From assembly GCF_030692605.1 (NCBI RefSeq), contig NZ_JAUYUD010000002.1:1-36940 (forward strand): 36,940 nt of DNA, read 5' to 3'. The position numbers and the translations under genes are program-made. Source of the DNA: Lutibacter sp. GTDB taxonomy: Bacteria > Bacteroidota > Bacteroidia > Flavobacteriales > Flavobacteriaceae. The notes under the pieces are model-generated. The model saw nothing but the letters and a program-made list of their open reading frames with translations, was not told the origin of the DNA and did no database searches. Shown here piece by piece: positions 34,761-36,940 of this stretch (positions are counted from its first letter, which is position 1; each line of letters opens with the position of its first letter).

Positions 34761-35828
34761 ATGAGTCATACAATTAAACCAGGAGTTGCTACAGGAGACA
34801 CTGTTCAAGAAATTTTCAGATTAGCAAAAGCTAAAAAATTCGCCTTACCAGCTGTAAATGTAATAGGTTCAAATACTATAAATACAGTGTTGGAAACGGC
34901 TAAAGAAGTTAATTCACCGGTAATTATTCAGTTTTCAAATGGTGGGGCTCAATTCAATGCTGGAAAAGGATTATCTAATGCAAATGAAAAAGCTGCAATT
35001 GCTGGAGCGGTTGCTGGAGCAAAACACATTCATGTATTGGCAGAAGCGTATGGGATTCCAGTTATTTTACATACAGATCATTGTGCTAAAAAATTGTTGC
35101 CTTGGATTGATGGTTTATTAGATGCAAGTGAAGAGTTTTATAAAGAAAATGGAGTTCCTTTGTATAGTTCTCATATGATAGATTTATCTGAAGAACCAAT
35201 TGCAGAAAATATTGAACTTTGTAAAAAGTACTTACAAAGGATGAGTAAAATGGGTATGACCTTAGAAATTGAACTAGGAATTACGGGAGGTGAAGAAGAT
35301 GGAGTTGATAATTCTGATGTTGATTCTTCAAAGCTATACACGCAACCTGAGGAGGTGGCATATGCTTATGAAGAGCTTAAAAAAGTGAGTGATAGATTCA
35401 CAATTGCAGCGTCATTTGGTAATGTTCATGGAGTTTATAAACCAGGGAATGTTAAATTAACACCAAAAATTTTAGATAATTCTCAAAAATATATTGAGAA
35501 AAAGTTCAACACAGGTAGTAACCCTGTTGATTTTGTTTTTCACGGTGGCTCAGGCTCATCTTTAGAAGAAATTAGAGAAGCTATTGGGTACGGTGTTATT
35601 AAAATGAATATTGATACGGATTTACAATTTGCATTTACAGAAGGAATTAGAGATTATATGAATTCTAAAATAGATTATTTAAGAACGCAAATTGGGAATC
35701 CAGATGGAGATGATCAGCCAAATAAAAAACATTACGATCCTCGTAAATGGGTGAGAGAAGGAGAATTAACTTTCAAAACGCGTTTGCTTCAGGCATTTGA
35801 AGATTTAAATTGCATTAATACCTTATAA
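34761..35828 (+). CDS. fbaA: Class II fructose-bisphosphate aldolase
   Basis: Zinc-dependent reversible cleavage of fructose 1,6-bisphosphate to dihydroxyacetone phosphate and glyceraldehyde 3-phosphate. Its class IIA length (355 aa) matches E. coli FbaA. The catalytic Asp106 and metal ligand His107 lie in LHTDHCAKK. Further ligands are in SFGNVHGVYKPG (about 222-233) and FVFHGGSGSS (about 257-266), and the phosphate site is in KMNIDTDLQFA. DHAP made by GlpD from glycerol would enter here. The gene is followed by a strong terminator. Confidence 0.97.
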   Translation: MSHTIKPGVATGDTVQEIFRLAKAKKFALPAVNVIGSNTINTVLETAKEVNSPVIIQFSNGGAQFNAGKGLSNANEKAAIAGAVAGAKHIHVLAEAYGIPVILHTDHCAKKLLPWIDGLLDASEEFYKENGVPLYSSHMIDLSEEPIAENIELCKKYLQRMSKMGMTLEIELGITGGEEDGVDNSDVDSSKLYTQPEEVAYAYEELKKVSDRFTIAASFGNVHGVYKPGNVKLTPKILDNSQKYIEKKFNTGSNPVDFVFHGGSGSSLEEIREAIGYGVIKMNIDTDLQFAFTEGIRDYMNSKIDYLRTQIGNPDGDDQPNKKHYDPRKWVREGELTFKTRLLQAFEDLNCINTL

Positions 35829-35843
35829 AATTTATTTATTTTC

Positions 35844-35887
35844 AAAAAACAAAGAGAACTATATTTTACGTTCTCTTTGTTTTTTTT
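35844..35887 (+). terminator. Strong hairpin terminator of fbaA
   Basis: A perfect 16-bp stem (35844-35859 with 35870-35885) closes a 10-nt loop and runs into a T-rich tract, 15 bp past the stop codon. Confidence 0.9.
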
Positions 35888-35925
35888 GTTAATTTGCACT
35901 ACTATTTTAATTAAAATAAAAATAT

Positions 35926-36786
35926 ATGTCATCTTGGTTTAAAAGAAAAGATAAAGGTATACAAACACCTACTGAAGATAAAAAGGACGTTCCAAAAGGG
36001 TTGTGGTACAAGACTCCAAGTGGAAAAGTTGTTGATGCCGAAGAGCTAAAGCAAAATTATTATGTAAGTCCAGAGGATGGATATCACGTAAGAATTGGGA
36101 GTGCAGAATATTTTGAAATTCTTTTCGATAATAATGAGTTTAAAGAGTTTGATAAGGATATGATATCAAAAGATCCATTAAATTTTACTGATACAAAAAA
36201 ATATACTGAAAGGTTAAAAGAAGCATACGAAAAAACTAATTTAAAAGATGCTGTTAGAACTGCCGTAGGAAAATCTTACGGAAAAGATCTGGTAGTTGCT
36301 GCTATGGATTTTGCATTTATTGGTGGGTCGATGGGAAGTGTTGTTGGAGAAAAAATTGCAAGAGCTATCGACTATTCTATTAAAAATAAAATACCTTTTT
36401 TAATGATTTCAAAATCTGGTGGAGCTAGAATGATGGAAGCTTCTTATTCCTTAATGCAATTGGTAAAAACATCTGTTAAATTAGCACAACTTGCAGAAGT
36501 AGGTATTCCATATATTTCCTTATGTACAGATCCAACTACTGGAGGAACTACTGCTAGTTATGCAATGTTAGGAGATGTAAATTTTGCCGAGCCGAACGCA
36601 TTGGTTGCTTTTGCTGGTCCAAGGGTTGTAAAAGACACCACTGGAAAAGAATTACCAGAAGGGTTTCAATATTCTGAATTTGTTTTGGAACATGGGTTTT
36701 TAGATAAAATAATTGAACGTAAAAATTTAAAAAAACAAGTAAATTTATATGTTGATTTAATTCAAAATCTTCCAATTAGAAAATAA
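35926..36786 (+). CDS. accD: Acetyl-CoA carboxylase carboxyltransferase subunit beta
   Basis: Forms the carboxyltransferase with AccA in the first step of fatty-acid synthesis. Length (286 aa) and the crotonase-fold core are typical: [12 protein letters not shown] near 125-136, [12 protein letters not shown] near 153-164 and [16 protein letters not shown] near 194-209 with GPRVV. The N-terminal zinc ribbon has lost its four cysteines. In the block [10 protein letters not shown] the usual Cys positions are Thr30 and Gly33, and in [10 protein letters not shown] they are Ser48 and Asp51. The surrounding framework is retained, so the fold may persist without zinc. I recall the same substitution in other flavobacterial AccD proteins. 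The gene ends 22 bp before an IS3-type element. Confidence 0.95.
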   Translation: MSSWFKRKDKGIQTPTEDKKDVPKGLWYKTPSGKVVDAEELKQNYYVSPEDGYHVRIGSAEYFEILFDNNEFKEFDKDMISKDPLNFTDTKKYTERLKEAYEKTNLKDAVRTAVGKSYGKDLVVAAMDFAFIGGSMGSVVGEKIARAIDYSIKNKIPFLMISKSGGARMMEASYSLMQLVKTSVKLAQLAEVGIPYISLCTDPTTGGTTASYAMLGDVNFAEPNALVAFAGPRVVKDTTGKELPEGFQYSEFVLEHGFLDKIIERKNLKKQVNLYVDLIQNLPIRK

Positions 36787-36798
36787 AAAAAAGCGAGC
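36787..36798 (+). terminator. Left arm of an accD terminator, interrupted by the IS element
   Basis: AAAAAAGCGAGC directly follows the accD stop codon and looks like the first arm of an A-run/T-run hairpin of the kind seen after fbaA and rpoD. The matching GCTCGCTTTTTT arm is absent because an IS end begins 11 bp on. The second arm should lie beyond the far end of the IS. Confidence 0.5.
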
Positions 36799-36808
36799 AA
36801 ATTTAGAC

Positions 36809-36940
36809 TGAACCCAAAAAGTTAGACAAATTTATAATTAATTTTGACAATAATGAGCTCGATATTTTATCGGGCTCATTTTGTTTAGATTTGATTTAAT
36901 TCTTTCGTTATTATAATAGTCTATATATTGTTTGATTTCA
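36809..36940 (-). mobile_element. IS3-family (IS150-like) element, 3' end
   Basis: TGAACCC at 36809 begins a terminal repeat of the TG...CA type, TGAACCCAAAAAGTTAGAC (36809-36827), followed inward by the transposase 3' end on the minus strand. The remainder is outside the window. The three bases before it (GAC, 36806-36808) are a possible target duplication. Confidence 0.75.
36838..36939 (-). CDS. IS3-family transposase (OrfB-type), C-terminal fragment
   Basis: Reading the minus strand from the right edge gives 33 residues, including YIDYYNNERIKSNLNKMSP and ending at TAA (36840-36838). The (I/F)-x-YYNNxRI-x-x-x-LxxxSP pattern is the hallmark C-terminus of IS3/IS150 rve-type integrases. The catalytic core lies outside the window, so integrity cannot be judged. 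The stop is 11 bp inside the terminal repeat. Confidence 0.85.
   Translation of the reverse strand, partial: EIKQYIDYYNNERIKSNLNKMSPIKYRAHYCQN

Noticed and set aside
35890-35896. TAATTTG as the -7 box of accD
   Set aside because: It is one T short of TAnnTTTG and has no -33 partner at normal spacing. accD probably has a promoter here, but I cannot place it.

Overview
The window looks like a chromosomal segment of a low-GC marine- or soil-type Bacteroidota, most likely class Flavobacteriia. The evidence is a set of lineage markers: a short RpoD without region 1.1, promoter boxes of the form TTG-N17..20-TAnnTTTG, a PorT protein (type IX secretion), an exosortase of the XrtF type with its partner, a lipid-anchored TamA-like protein, and an AccD without zinc-ribbon cysteines. 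I cannot name the genus.

Layout. (1) 1-121: the last codons of an IS1595-type transposase. (2) 221-13689: an accessory same-strand cluster of eight genes with short gaps: GH36 alpha-galactosidase, two tandem SASA-type acetylesterases, a PhoD-like lipoprotein phosphatase, glpD, glpK, glpF, and a GH3 glycosidase broken by one in-frame TAA. The first four products carry export signals and the glp products act on glycerol at or inside the inner membrane. I infer a module that strips acetyl, galactosyl and possibly phosphate groups outside the cytoplasm and then takes up and oxidises glycerol. Galactosylglycerols (floridoside-like compounds or galactolipid headgroups) would explain the combination, but this is a hypothesis. 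(3) 13928-15527: rpe and rpoD on the minus strand, with clean hairpin terminators. (4) 15699-17157: xrtF and its associated membrane protein on the minus strand, divergent from a GAF protein resembling free methionine-R-sulfoxide reductase. (5) 17320-24405: purH, then the overlapping rod-shape operon mreB-mreC-mreD-mrdA-rodA. (6) 24479-26390: rpsT, tRNA-Glu(TTC) and proS, all minus. (7) 26498-28950: a tyrosine/serine-rich lipoprotein and a FadL-type outer-membrane protein. (8) 29048-34649: a NifU-like protein, menG, porT, then a TrmH-type methyltransferase (minus) and tamL. (9) 34761-36786: fbaA and accD. (10) 36809-36940: the end of an IS3-family element that appears to have landed in the loop of the accD terminator.

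From 13.9 to 36.8 kb the content is housekeeping or conserved-lineage genes. The accessory cluster and the two IS ends are the variable parts. No intergenic gap exceeds 300 bases, and I saw no CRISPR array, rRNA, or phage module.
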